A stretch of DNA of 64,000 bases, taken from assembly GCF_900637665.1 (NCBI RefSeq), contig NZ_LR134386.1, positions 2,658,501 to 2,722,500 of the forward strand. Direction: 5' to 3'. The notes beneath the pieces were generated by a model, which was given only the letters and a program-made list of their open reading frames with translations, had not been told where the DNA came from and did no database searches. Both the position numbers and the translations under genes were made by a program. Within the stretch, counting starts at the first letter, position 1; every line of letters begins with the position of its first letter. Shown here in pieces: positions 17,702-26,228 of the stretch. Source of the DNA: Chryseobacterium nakagawai (GTDB lineage: Bacteria > Bacteroidota > Bacteroidia > Flavobacteriales > Weeksellaceae).

Positions 17702-19657
17702 CTATAGTTTAACTTTTTTATTGATTGTTTTTCCATTGGAAAGAGTCATTTGTACTACATAAACTCCCTGTTCCATATTTTTTGATTCGAATTGCTGCGA
17801 ATTCACTTCCTGCTGAAGGAGTAAAGTTCCTGAGATACTGTATATGCTGATATTTTTAATATTATTATTAGCTCTGGCTCTGATCTGTTTGTTCTGAGCA
17901 AAGATATCTGTACGGTTTTCCAGTTTGTTACTTCCAATATTTTTATTGAACTGCAGATTATAATAGGAGGTCACTATTTCGAATGTATATTTCTGTGCAT
18001 CCAGATCTTGTAAGCTGATGCCATTGTTTTCCTGATACTGATCTTTGGAAATCGTTTGAACCAGATTTTTGTTTTCATCAAAAATATGAACCGCTGAAAG
18101 TTCGTTCTCATCAATCTTTAATTTTAAAACTGAATTGTTTTCCGATTGTACAACTTCACTTTCAGCCACTTCTTTAGGACTATTCTTGATGTATGGAAGC
18201 ATTTTATCCTTATGGTTTTCCGATACTTTTAACAGATATACACCATCTTTTAGAGTGGTTAAGCTACGATCATTTGCTGATCTGCTGCCAGCATTTTCTG
18301 TATTGAAATCAGTAACTTCAATCAACTGCATATTTCCGAGGTCAGGTTTTATCTGGGAGGAAAATAGAGTAGGCGTTTCTGATGAAGATGCTGTTGACTG
18401 TTTTCCAAAAATAGAGCCCACTACAGCCCATTGATTAAAAAGACCGCCGCTTCTTAAGGTGTTGAATTTGGCATTAGAAGCCAGAACAAATGGAACAATA
18501 CCTCCTACATGCCCGATAGGTCCCCAGTAGAAAGAGTCCAGTTTATATTTATTCAGATCCCACCATGCATAATAACCACGTTGTACATCAATAGTTTTGG
18601 AAGTATTTTCAGGTGGAATGGCTAAATCTACTGTAGAATGGCCTAGCGTCATAGGAGTTTTATTATACCAGTCGTATACATCTTTAGGTTTCAGACATTG
18701 TCTGAATGTATGATTGGGATTATTGGTCACATCATTCACAAAATTGGTTGTGAACATTTTTCTCCATAGAAACGGTCCCCACAGCAGACCTCCGTTGTCC
18801 TGAACAACATGATAATTGTATTTGTCAAGATATTCTGCGGAAATAACTTCCGAAATATCATTAGTATATGTTTTATATCCTGTATTGTTACAGCTGTGAA
18901 GAACATTGGCCAGGAAGGAACTAAACGGATAAATATCTTTTTCTAAAACACCTTTCTTTAAAGTGGTTTCCGACATGTCGTAAGGTCCGTCTCCCATATA
19001 AGCATACTTAAATTTCAGGTTGCCGGGATTGGAAACGTTCAGCCTTTTTAGAGTAGACATTGCTGCATGAGCCCCTTGTGAATAGCCTGCTAAGAAATAT
19101 TCATCATAGCGTTTTACTCCCAATTGGGCCAGTGCTTTATTAGCTGCAGTAACAAAATCAATCGTAGCACCCGCTTCAGTAGCATAATCTACATAAGGAT
19201 GTACACCATCTCCGTCACCCATTCCTACATAATCGGGAGCCATTAAAATGTAGCCGTTGAGAACATAAGAAAGCTCTACAACAAATCCGGCTGTCAGGGT
19301 TCCTTTAAAATTGGAAGGAACATTATGCCTGCTATCAGTAGTTCCGTGGTCGGAAACTACGGTGGAAAGTTTCATATTGACATTAGGATACATCAGCAGA
19401 CCTGTTGCTTTTACAAGAATATTGTTTTCATTTTTGGTATAATAGGTTATTTTATATCCTTTTAAACCCACATTAAACCCATTCAGATAATTTACAAAAT
19501 CCGGGGCATTTTGTTCACCAAGATTATTGGCAATAAAATTAATAACTCCCTGCGGCGTTAAATCCAGTTTCTGTTCGGCGCTTACAAGGTCTCCTGCCTG
19601 TTGAGCAAAGTAGAATGGAGCTGTAAGTCCTATTAAAAAAGTTGTTATTTTCTTCAT
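17702..19657 (-). CDS. Secreted alpha/beta hydrolase (lipase-like) with T9SS sorting domain
   Basis: A 651-residue secreted enzyme. A signal peptide (about 1-18, ending YFAQ) is followed by an alpha/beta-hydrolase fold with nucleophile S193 in GYSQG and an upstream DYVGMGDGDGVHPY segment as in secretory lipases and related esterases; a late GHVGG (about 385-390) could hold the catalytic histidine region. The C-terminal about 80 residues (ISIYSISGTLLLQQEV ... GVYVVQMTLSNGK ... KKVKL) form a type A T9SS signal, so the protein is exported across the outer membrane and the tail removed or lipid-linked. I use the ATG at 19657, where the signal peptide begins, since upstream codons (to 19726) overlap the promoter. 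Single gene with its own promoter and terminator. Confidence 0.88.
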   Translation of the reverse strand: MKKITTFLIGLTAPFYFAQQAGDLVSAEQKLDLTPQGVINFIANNLGEQNAPDFVNYLNGFNVGLKGYKITYYTKNENNILVKATGLLMYPNVNMKLSTVVSDHGTTDSRHNVPSNFKGTLTAGFVVELSYVLNGYILMAPDYVGMGDGDGVHPYVDYATEAGATIDFVTAANKALAQLGVKRYDEYFLAGYSQGAHAAMSTLKRLNVSNPGNLKFKYAYMGDGPYDMSETTLKKGVLEKDIYPFSSFLANVLHSCNNTGYKTYTNDISEVISAEYLDKYNYHVVQDNGGLLWGPFLWRKMFTTNFVNDVTNNPNHTFRQCLKPKDVYDWYNKTPMTLGHSTVDLAIPPENTSKTIDVQRGYYAWWDLNKYKLDSFYWGPIGHVGGIVPFVLASNAKFNTLRSGGLFNQWAVVGSIFGKQSTASSSETPTLFSSQIKPDLGNMQLIEVTDFNTENAGSRSANDRSLTTLKDGVYLLKVSENHKDKMLPYIKNSPKEVAESEVVQSENNSVLKLKIDENELSAVHIFDENKNLVQTISKDQYQENNGISLQDLDAQKYTFEIVTSYYNLQFNKNIGSNKLENRTDIFAQNKQIRARANNNIKNISIYSISGTLLLQQEVNSQQFESKNMEQGVYVVQMTLSNGKTINKKVKL

Positions 19658-19703
19658 ATAGTGATTTTTTAATAGTGTTAAGGTAATAACTTCAATAAAT
19701 TCA

Positions 19704-19711
19704 CAAAAATA
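19704..19711 (-). promoter_or_regulatory. -7 promoter element of the T9SS hydrolase gene
   Basis: TATTTTTG on the minus strand, an exact TAnnTTTG match, 46 bp before the chosen ATG at 19657. No -33 TTG is visible. It supports the shorter start because a frame starting at 19726 would lie upstream of it. Confidence 0.55.
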
Positions 19712-19762
19712 TTCGGACAATAACAATTATTCATTGAATATTAAATTCTCCGGAAAGTGAGT

Positions 19763-19795
19763 AAAATAAAAGAGCCTGATCCAAAGACCAGACTC
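19763..19795 (-). terminator. Terminator of glutaryl-CoA dehydrogenase gene
   Basis: On the minus strand a 10-bp stem (GAGTCTGGTC with GATCAGGCTC, two G-U pairs) with loop TTTG runs into TTTTATTTT at 19763-19771, 22 bp after the stop. Confidence 0.85.
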
Positions 19796-19817
19796 TCAGT
19801 TTTATATTTTACTTTTC

Positions 19818-20996
19818 TTAGAAAGCGTTGATACCTGTAATATCTAAACCGGTGATTAACAAATGAACGTCATGAGTTCCTTCATAAGTAATAACAGACT
19901 CCAGATTGGCAGCATGTCTCATCATCGGGAATTCCCCCATGATACCCATTCCTCCCAGAATCTGTCTTGATTCTCTTGCAATGTCAATCGCCACTTTTAC
20001 GTTGTTACGTTTAGCCATTGAAATTTGTGCTGGAGTTGCCTTGTGTTCATTTTTAAGGTTTCCTAATTGAAGACATAGTAACTGGGCTTTTGTAATCTCA
20101 GTTAAGAATTCAGCTAATTTTTTCTGTTGAAGCTGGTAAGAACCGATAGGCTTACCAAACTGCTTTCTCTCTTTAGAATACTGAACAGCTGTACAGTAGC
20201 AGTCAATAGCTGCTCCGATTACTCCCCATGAAATTCCGTATCTGGCAGAGTTCAGACAAGATAAAGGACCTTTTAGCCCTGTCACTCCCGGAAGTAGGTT
20301 TTCTTTAGGAACTTTTACGTCATTGAATACCAATTCTCCGGTTTTTGAAGCTCTTAAACTCCATTTATTGTGTGTTTCCGGAGTAGTGAATCCTTCCATT
20401 CCTCTTTCAACGATTACTCCCTGTATTTTTCCTTCCTCATTCTTTGCCCATACCACTGCAATGTCGCAAAGAGGAGAATTCGTGATCCACATTTTAGCCC
20501 CATTCAAAAGATAATGATCGCCCATATCTTTGATATAAGTTTCCATAGAACTCGGATCAGAACCATGGTTAGGCTCAGTTAATCCAAAAGAACCAATCAT
20601 TTCTCCCGAAGCAAGCTTTGGAAGATATTTTTTCTTTTGCTCTTCAGAACCGAACTCATTAATGGGAAACATAACCAAAGAACTCTGTACAGAAGCTGCA
20701 GAACGAACTGCAGAATCTCCTCTTTCCAACTCCTGCATAATAAGACCATAAGATATCTGATCTAATCCGGAACCACCATACTCAACCGGAATATATGGAC
20801 CTAATGCTCCTATTTTTCCTAGTTCTCTCATAAGACCGGGAAGATCTGTATGATTTTGAGCTGCCTGATCTATCTGCGGCATTACAAAACTTTCAACCCA
20901 ATCTCTGATAGATTGGCGGATCAGTTTGTGTTCTTCAGTAAGTAAAGCATCAATTCCATAATAATCAGGGATGCTTGTAAGAGGATAATATGACAT
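19818..20996 (-). CDS. gcdH: Glutaryl-CoA dehydrogenase (acyl-CoA dehydrogenase family)
   Basis: Cytosolic flavoprotein of 392 residues that oxidises and decarboxylates glutaryl-CoA to crotonyl-CoA in lysine and tryptophan breakdown. The catalytic base is E372 in TYEGTHDVH, the form seen in glutaryl-CoA dehydrogenases. R98 in VRSAASVQSS matches the arginine that binds the substrate gamma-carboxylate and separates this enzyme from ordinary acyl-CoA dehydrogenases. GSFGLTEPNHGSDP and KMWITNSP are flavin and acyl-CoA contact segments. ATG start at 20996; a TATTTTTA-like element, one base off consensus, lies about 20 bp upstream. Single gene with a clear terminator. No electron-transfer flavoprotein gene is nearby. 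Confidence 0.92.
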   Translation of the reverse strand: MSYYPLTSIPDYYGIDALLTEEHKLIRQSIRDWVESFVMPQIDQAAQNHTDLPGLMRELGKIGALGPYIPVEYGGSGLDQISYGLIMQELERGDSAVRSAASVQSSLVMFPINEFGSEEQKKKYLPKLASGEMIGSFGLTEPNHGSDPSSMETYIKDMGDHYLLNGAKMWITNSPLCDIAVVWAKNEEGKIQGVIVERGMEGFTTPETHNKWSLRASKTGELVFNDVKVPKENLLPGVTGLKGPLSCLNSARYGISWGVIGAAIDCYCTAVQYSKERKQFGKPIGSYQLQQKKLAEFLTEITKAQLLCLQLGNLKNEHKATPAQISMAKRNNVKVAIDIARESRQILGGMGIMGEFPMMRHAANLESVITYEGTHDVHLLITGLDITGINAF

Positions 20997-21124
20997 GATT
21001 TTTTGATTTTGTTAAAAATAACATTTTTCGTGGTGTTTGAGAAATTTTTTTGAAAACTTATCTAAAGACTGGTTTTCAAAGAGATAATGCTGTTTTTTCC
21101 TGTTTAAGGGATAAAATTAACATT

Positions 21125-21913
21125 TTAAGTTTCCTCATCATTGGAGATAGGGTACTGATTAGTGGCATTGTGTACCTCAGTTTTAAATTTATAGAGGTAC
21201 GGAGCTTTATTAGCAGAACCGTCGTATAGTTTTTCTAATCTGTCAAGAATATTGAGACTTAATATTTTTCGCTGGAAATTATTTCTTCTGAATTTCTGCC
21301 CTAAAATAGTTTCATAAAGAGCCTGAAGATCCTTCATGGTAAATTTTTCAGGAAGAAGGTTACTGGCTGCTACTTCGGTATTGATATTCATTCTAAGGTA
21401 TTCCAGCCCGGTTTCTATGATTCTGTCGTGGTCGAAAGCCATCTTGGGAAGATTGTTCACTTCAAACCATTCACAGCTTTCATTAAAGGCATCCGGAAAA
21501 GTATTGGTCAATGAAAAATCGATAAGACTGCAATAGCCTACTGTAATAAATCTTTGAAAGATCCAGTGATCTTCCGGCACTTCTATCCCTTTATTTCTAA
21601 GGAGGATTTGGTGAACATTATTTTCTGTACGATCAATCCTTCCAAATGTATGGAATTGTTTTAAAAACAAACCTTTAAGATGGGTTCGCTCGTACAAAAC
21701 CCGCTCCGCAGCTTCCCTAAGATCCTCATCATTGAAAACAAAACCACCTGGGAGTGACCACAGATCCAGATCGTGATACTTCAATAACAATACTTTCAGA
21801 ATGTTATTGTGAAATCCGAATATCGTACAGTCTACAGAAATATGAGCAACGAAATCCTTGGTGTCGATCAGTTCCTGAAGTGTTTCTTTACTTTTTGTGT
21901 CTTTGATTTTCAT
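21125..21913 (-). CDS. NUDIX-domain transcriptional regulator (NrtR-like), likely regulator of the adjacent glycan locus
   Basis: A 262-residue protein with an N-terminal NUDIX fold (about 20-160) and a C-terminal winged-helix region (about 170-240; FTMKDLQALYETILGQ, FRRNNFQRKIL), the plan of NrtR and AraR regulators. The NUDIX box (57-79) starts correctly with G-x5-E, but the metal-binding RE..EE.G core reads RVLYERTHL: one glutamate is V, one is R, and the glycine is H. Hydrolase activity is therefore unlikely. Such regulators sense sugars, nucleotides or ADP-ribose through the dead NUDIX domain. It follows the MFS gene by 16 bp, and both are divergent from the SusCD/GH operon, so it is the best local candidate for that operon's regulator. 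Confidence 0.85.
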   Translation of the reverse strand: MKIKDTKSKETLQELIDTKDFVAHISVDCTIFGFHNNILKVLLLKYHDLDLWSLPGGFVFNDEDLREAAERVLYERTHLKGLFLKQFHTFGRIDRTENNVHQILLRNKGIEVPEDHWIFQRFITVGYCSLIDFSLTNTFPDAFNESCEWFEVNNLPKMAFDHDRIIETGLEYLRMNINTEVAASNLLPEKFTMKDLQALYETILGQKFRRNNFQRKILSLNILDRLEKLYDGSANKAPYLYKFKTEVHNATNQYPISNDEET

Positions 21914-21929
21914 GGTTGTAAAAATAAAA

Positions 21930-23123
21930 CTATTTTCTATATTTTCTTTTTGAGACGTTAAAATATATCAAACTAATCACAAAAAGAAGAATTACAGAGC
22001 ATAAAATATATAATGGATAAAAGTTTAATAGCTGCTTTCCAAAGAGTATAGCCATAATAATAGAGCTCACTGAACTTCCCAGAGAAGAGAAAATAACAAT
22101 AAGAGAAGTAAATAGATTGATCTTTTCCTTATCTACTAAAGCAATCATTTTTGAATTGACAACAGGATAGAGTGGTGACAGAAATAATCCTATCACTGGA
22201 AATAGAAAGAGAATCATTCTAGAATCTTCAGAATCAAAATACTGAATTCCTAAAATTACAAGCAATAGAGCAATAATAAGGGATATGCATGTAATATAAT
22301 ATTTTGATAGTGAAAATCTACGGATAATATTAGCAGTAACGGTTCTTCCTGCATAGGAGAAAAGGGATAGAAAGGAGGTAGCCTGAAGTGCAAAAAATGA
22401 ATTCACTTTCAGATGGTTCTTATAAAAAGAGGGAAGCCACGAATTGAATCCTTGTTCTACAAAAACAATAAAGAAGATCACGGCAAGAAATAAAGCAACC
22501 ACAGGGGTTGTGAATCCTGATAATTCAACAAAAATACTTTTACTTTCCGATGGCTTAGATTCCGTTATTTCTGCTTTAGAAAGTAGGAATATGGTTACAG
22601 CCGATAAGGCGGCAATCAACAGAAATCCAAATCTCCAGAATTCAGAATACTGGCTAGAGATGAGCCATCCAAAACCTGTATTTACTGCAAAGATCCCTAT
22701 CATAAAGGAAGCTTCTACACTGTTCATCGTTTTGGCTAAAGATTTTTCATCAGAAATATTATTTCTGATGATTCCGAATACACATATTTTCCCAATTGCG
22801 AAACAAGCTCCGATAATAGCAAACCATACTTTATAAAACCAAAATTCTTCTATAAAAGGAAGCAGGCAAGAACAGAATCCTACGATAGCCAAAGCAGCAA
22901 TCAATGCTCTTTTTGATCCTGTTTTATTGATAAGGCTTACGGCAAACAGAGAGATAAATGCAATAGGAAGATCTTTAAAAGATTCCAAAAATCCGAGCTC
23001 TCCATAGGTGATCTTGGTATCTGCAAGCTGAAGAATAATAAGTCCCATACAGTTTAGCACCATAGAGAAAATAAGGAAGGTAAGTTTTAACGGGAGAGAA
23101 ATTTTAGAAAGCTTAGCGGTCAT
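21930..23123 (-). CDS. MFS transporter, probable sugar importer of the beta-glucan locus
   Basis: A 397-residue inner-membrane protein with about 12 hydrophobic segments, the major-facilitator size. The loop after helix 2 carries LINKTGSKRALI, a variant of the G-x-L-x-D-r-x-G-R motif, and a charged central loop near KAEITESKPSESKS separates the two halves. Substrate cannot be fixed from sequence. Position beside the regulator gene (16 bp) and divergent from the glycan-degradation operon suggests it imports glucose or a short beta-linked gluco-oligosaccharide freed by the GH3, GH16 and GH30 enzymes. A TATCTTCG element (complement of 23175-23182) upstream is one base off the -7 consensus. Confidence 0.85.
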   Translation of the reverse strand: MTAKLSKISLPLKLTFLIFSMVLNCMGLIILQLADTKITYGELGFLESFKDLPIAFISLFAVSLINKTGSKRALIAALAIVGFCSCLLPFIEEFWFYKVWFAIIGACFAIGKICVFGIIRNNISDEKSLAKTMNSVEASFMIGIFAVNTGFGWLISSQYSEFWRFGFLLIAALSAVTIFLLSKAEITESKPSESKSIFVELSGFTTPVVALFLAVIFFIVFVEQGFNSWLPSFYKNHLKVNSFFALQATSFLSLFSYAGRTVTANIIRRFSLSKYYITCISLIIALLLVILGIQYFDSEDSRMILFLFPVIGLFLSPLYPVVNSKMIALVDKEKINLFTSLIVIFSSLGSSVSSIIMAILFGKQLLNFYPLYILCSVILLFVISLIYFNVSKRKYRK

Positions 23124-23244
23124 TTCGGGAGTTAACTTTATTGAATTTTTATAGCTTTTTGTGAATAATTGATGCGAAGATATGGCTTTTAGCCCTCAAT
23201 AATAAACGAAATTTCAAAATATTTATTAATATAATGTTAATTAA

Positions 23245-23281
23245 TTGAAAAAAAATATATTTTTATTGTCTCAATTTGAGA
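23245..23281 (+). promoter_or_regulatory. Candidate promoter and operator of the SusC/SusD glucan operon
   Basis: A perfect 13-bp inverted repeat TCTCAATTTGAGA (23269-23281) ends 20 bp before the SusC ATG. It overlaps TCAATTTG (23271-23278), one base off the -7 consensus, and a TTG lies at 23245-23247 with 23 bp between. A protein bound to the palindrome would cover the -7 region, so repression is the simplest reading. The NUDIX-type regulator encoded across the gap is the obvious candidate to bind it. Confidence 0.5.
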
Positions 23282-23301
23282 ATTAAAACAAATAGCTGTA
23301 T

Positions 23302-26217
23302 ATGAATGTAAGAATATCGAGAAATTTAGGAGTGATTGCCGTCCTCTATTTTACGGCTAACTTCAGTGGCCAAACAAAAAAGGACACGCTTTCTAAAGAG
23401 AATAAAATAGATGAGATTGTAGTCATTGGTTACGGAACTCAGAAGAAGTCTAACGTCACCGGAGCTATCGCAAGTATTAAAGCGAGTGACATAGAAAACA
23501 TCCCAACCGGTAAGCCGGAACAGGTATTGCAGGGAAGGGCTGCAGGGGTTTCTGTTGTTACCAATTCCGGGCAGCCGGGTGCTGCAGCAACGGTTCGAGT
23601 CCGTGGTATTACCAGTTTTGGAGCCGGAAGTAATAGTCCGTTATGGGTAGTAGATGGTATTGTAGTGGATAATATCGGGTGGCTTAACCAGTCTGACATA
23701 GAAAGTATTGAAGTGTTGAAAGACGGGGCATCATCCGCAATCTATGGAGTTTCTGCTGCAAAAGGGGTAATTCTGGTTACCACAAAAAAAGGGAAAAAAG
23801 GGAAACTGGTACTTTCTTATAATGGATTTTATGGGTTCTCAAATGCGTCTAAAAAATTGGACCTTCTGGATGCCACTCAGTATGCAAAAATTATTAATGA
23901 AGGTTTTGTAAATGATGGAGGTACTCCTAGATTTGCTAATCCTGAATCATTTGGAAAAGGTACAAACTGGCAGGATACTATTTTTGGGACAGGAGAAAAA
24001 TCCTCTCATGAGATAAGTATCACTGGAGGTAATGATAAATCAAGCTATTATACATCGTTTGGATATTTTGATCAGACGGGTATTGTAATGACTGATATAT
24101 CCTACTATAAAAGAATCAATGCCAGATTCAATTCCACTCACAAGGTTACAGACTACTTAACGTTAGGGCAAACCTTTGCTTATACCCATACCAAATCTCA
24201 GGGTGTAAGTGCCAATGAAGAATATGGAGGACCTTTAGCTTCGGCGGTTAACCTGGATCCAATTACACCGGAAGTGGTTACAGATTGGTCGAAGGTAGAT
24301 CCAAGCGGGTACACAGATCCTTATATCATTCGTGATCCCAATGGCAATCCGTACGGGATTTCGCGGTATGTAAACAATGAAATGACAAATCCAAGAGCTT
24401 TTCGTTCCATTCAGCAGGGCAATTACAACTGGTCTGATGATTTTGTAGGAAATGTTTTTGCTGAGCTTAAGTTTCTTGACCATTTTACCTTCAAGTCAAG
24501 TTTAAATGGTAAAAAATCGTATTGGGGAAGCCGCACCTTTACTCCTAAATATTATTTAAGTCCCAACTACAGAAATACAGGTTTCAACAGTCTGAACAAA
24601 GTGGATGAAAATAAGTTTGAATGGAGCATGGAAAATACATTAACCTATCAGAATAAATTTGGGGATCACAACTTAAGCATTTTGATAGGACAAGGAGTAT
24701 ATCGATATAATGTATCAGGTGGGGCCAGCTTAACTTACAGTAATTTACCTATTGATAGCTGGCAGGATGCTTCTTTTAACTTTGATATTCCTCAGGATGA
24801 TATTACAGCTAAAGGATGGGATGGGATTCAAACCCGTAAAGCTTCTTATTTTGGTAGAATTATTTATGATTATGCTGATAAGTATTTATTTACAGGAACC
24901 ATTCGTAGAGACGGTTCTTCAAAATTTGCCACCAACCAGCATTGGGGAACTTTCCCGTCTATGTCTTTAGGATGGAATGCGCATAAAGAAGACTTCTGGC
25001 CAGAAAATAAGGTGATTAATAGTTTGAAACTAAGAGGAGGATATGGTGTTTTAGGAAATGACGAAATGGAGAACTTCAGATTTGCAAGTTTTATGGTTTC
25101 AGGAAGTAACTATACCAATTCAGGGAATAATATCATTATAGGATATGCTCCGAGTACATTGGAAAACCCAAATCTGAAATGGGAACAAACCAGCCAGCTG
25201 AATATTGCCGCAGACCTTAAGCTATTCAATAATTTCACTCTTACCGCAGATTGGTATAAGAAGAAAACAACTGATATTTTAAGACAGATCAACATTCCCG
25301 GTTATGTAGGGGTTCCTAATTTACCTTGGTCAAACGTAGGGGATATGGAAAACTCAGGATTGGAACTCGAATTGGGATACAAAAAGAATTGGGAAGACTT
25401 CAGTATATCTGTAAACGGAAATTTTGCAACAATCAAAAACAAAGTTTTGCGATTAGAGAATGATATTGATTATTTCAATCTTGCTTCTTTCCAGACGATG
25501 GGAGCTGTATCAAGAGTCGCGGTAGGGCAGCCTTACGGGTCTTTTTACGGACAGACCTACAGTGGTGTGTTTCAAAATCAGGCGCAAATTGATGCCTATG
25601 TAAATGCTAGTGGTGGTAAGCTGTTGCCTAATGCTAAACCAGGAGATTTTATCTGGCAGGATAATAACGGCGATGGTAAAATTGATGAGGAAGACAAAAT
25701 GAATTTAGGAAGTTCTATCCCAAAATACACCTTTGGACTTACCGTTAATATGAATTATAAAAACTTTGATTTCATGATATTTGCTCAAGGGCAAGCTGGC
25801 AACAAAATTTTCCAGGGGTTAAGAAGACTGGATATTCTTGATGCGAATTATCAGACAAAGATTTTAGACCGATGGACAGGAGAGGGTTCTACCAATACAA
25901 ATCCGAGAGTTACCAGAGATGATCCTAACCATAATTATTCATGGATGTCTAACTATTACCTTCAGAAAGGAGATTATGTACGTATAAAAATTATTCAGTT
26001 GGGGTATACACTTCCTCAGGACGTTACGAGCCGATTTGGAATGAGTAAAGTGAGATTATATATCACCGGAGAAAACCTTTTCACTTTTACAAAATATACT
26101 GGATATGATCCGGAAATTGCAGGAAGAAATAACTCTGAACAAGATATTATCGGAGTTGACAGAGCTTACTATCCACAGGCAAGAACATTCTTACTGGGGG
26201 CAAACATTCAATTTTAA
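23302..26217 (+). CDS. SusC/RagA-type TonB-linked outer-membrane transporter
   Basis: A 971-residue outer-membrane protein that imports oligosaccharides with its SusD partner. After a signal peptide (about 1-23) the chain goes almost directly to the TonB box region and plug: IDEIVVIGYGTQKKSNVTG (about 37-55), VRVRGITSFG, WVVDGIVVD and IEVLKDGASSAIYG, all SusC signatures. The barrel runs to the C-terminus QARTFLLGANIQF with a terminal phenylalanine. It lacks the carboxypeptidase-regulatory domain usually found between signal and plug in SusC. First gene of the operon; SusD follows after 11 bp. The gene content downstream points to beta-glucan oligosaccharides as cargo. Confidence 0.95.
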   Translation: MNVRISRNLGVIAVLYFTANFSGQTKKDTLSKENKIDEIVVIGYGTQKKSNVTGAIASIKASDIENIPTGKPEQVLQGRAAGVSVVTNSGQPGAAATVRVRGITSFGAGSNSPLWVVDGIVVDNIGWLNQSDIESIEVLKDGASSAIYGVSAAKGVILVTTKKGKKGKLVLSYNGFYGFSNASKKLDLLDATQYAKIINEGFVNDGGTPRFANPESFGKGTNWQDTIFGTGEKSSHEISITGGNDKSSYYTSFGYFDQTGIVMTDISYYKRINARFNSTHKVTDYLTLGQTFAYTHTKSQGVSANEEYGGPLASAVNLDPITPEVVTDWSKVDPSGYTDPYIIRDPNGNPYGISRYVNNEMTNPRAFRSIQQGNYNWSDDFVGNVFAELKFLDHFTFKSSLNGKKSYWGSRTFTPKYYLSPNYRNTGFNSLNKVDENKFEWSMENTLTYQNKFGDHNLSILIGQGVYRYNVSGGASLTYSNLPIDSWQDASFNFDIPQDDITAKGWDGIQTRKASYFGRIIYDYADKYLFTGTIRRDGSSKFATNQHWGTFPSMSLGWNAHKEDFWPENKVINSLKLRGGYGVLGNDEMENFRFASFMVSGSNYTNSGNNIIIGYAPSTLENPNLKWEQTSQLNIAADLKLFNNFTLTADWYKKKTTDILRQINIPGYVGVPNLPWSNVGDMENSGLELELGYKKNWEDFSISVNGNFATIKNKVLRLENDIDYFNLASFQTMGAVSRVAVGQPYGSFYGQTYSGVFQNQAQIDAYVNASGGKLLPNAKPGDFIWQDNNGDGKIDEEDKMNLGSSIPKYTFGLTVNMNYKNFDFMIFAQGQAGNKIFQGLRRLDILDANYQTKILDRWTGEGSTNTNPRVTRDDPNHNYSWMSNYYLQKGDYVRIKIIQLGYTLPQDVTSRFGMSKVRLYITGENLFTFTKYTGYDPEIAGRNNSEQDIIGVDRAYYPQARTFLLGANIQF

Positions 26218-26228
26218 TACGTAATAAC

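Noticed and set aside
22444..22836. Open frame of 130 codons on the plus strand
   Set aside because: Antisense to the MFS transporter helices; no supporting signals.
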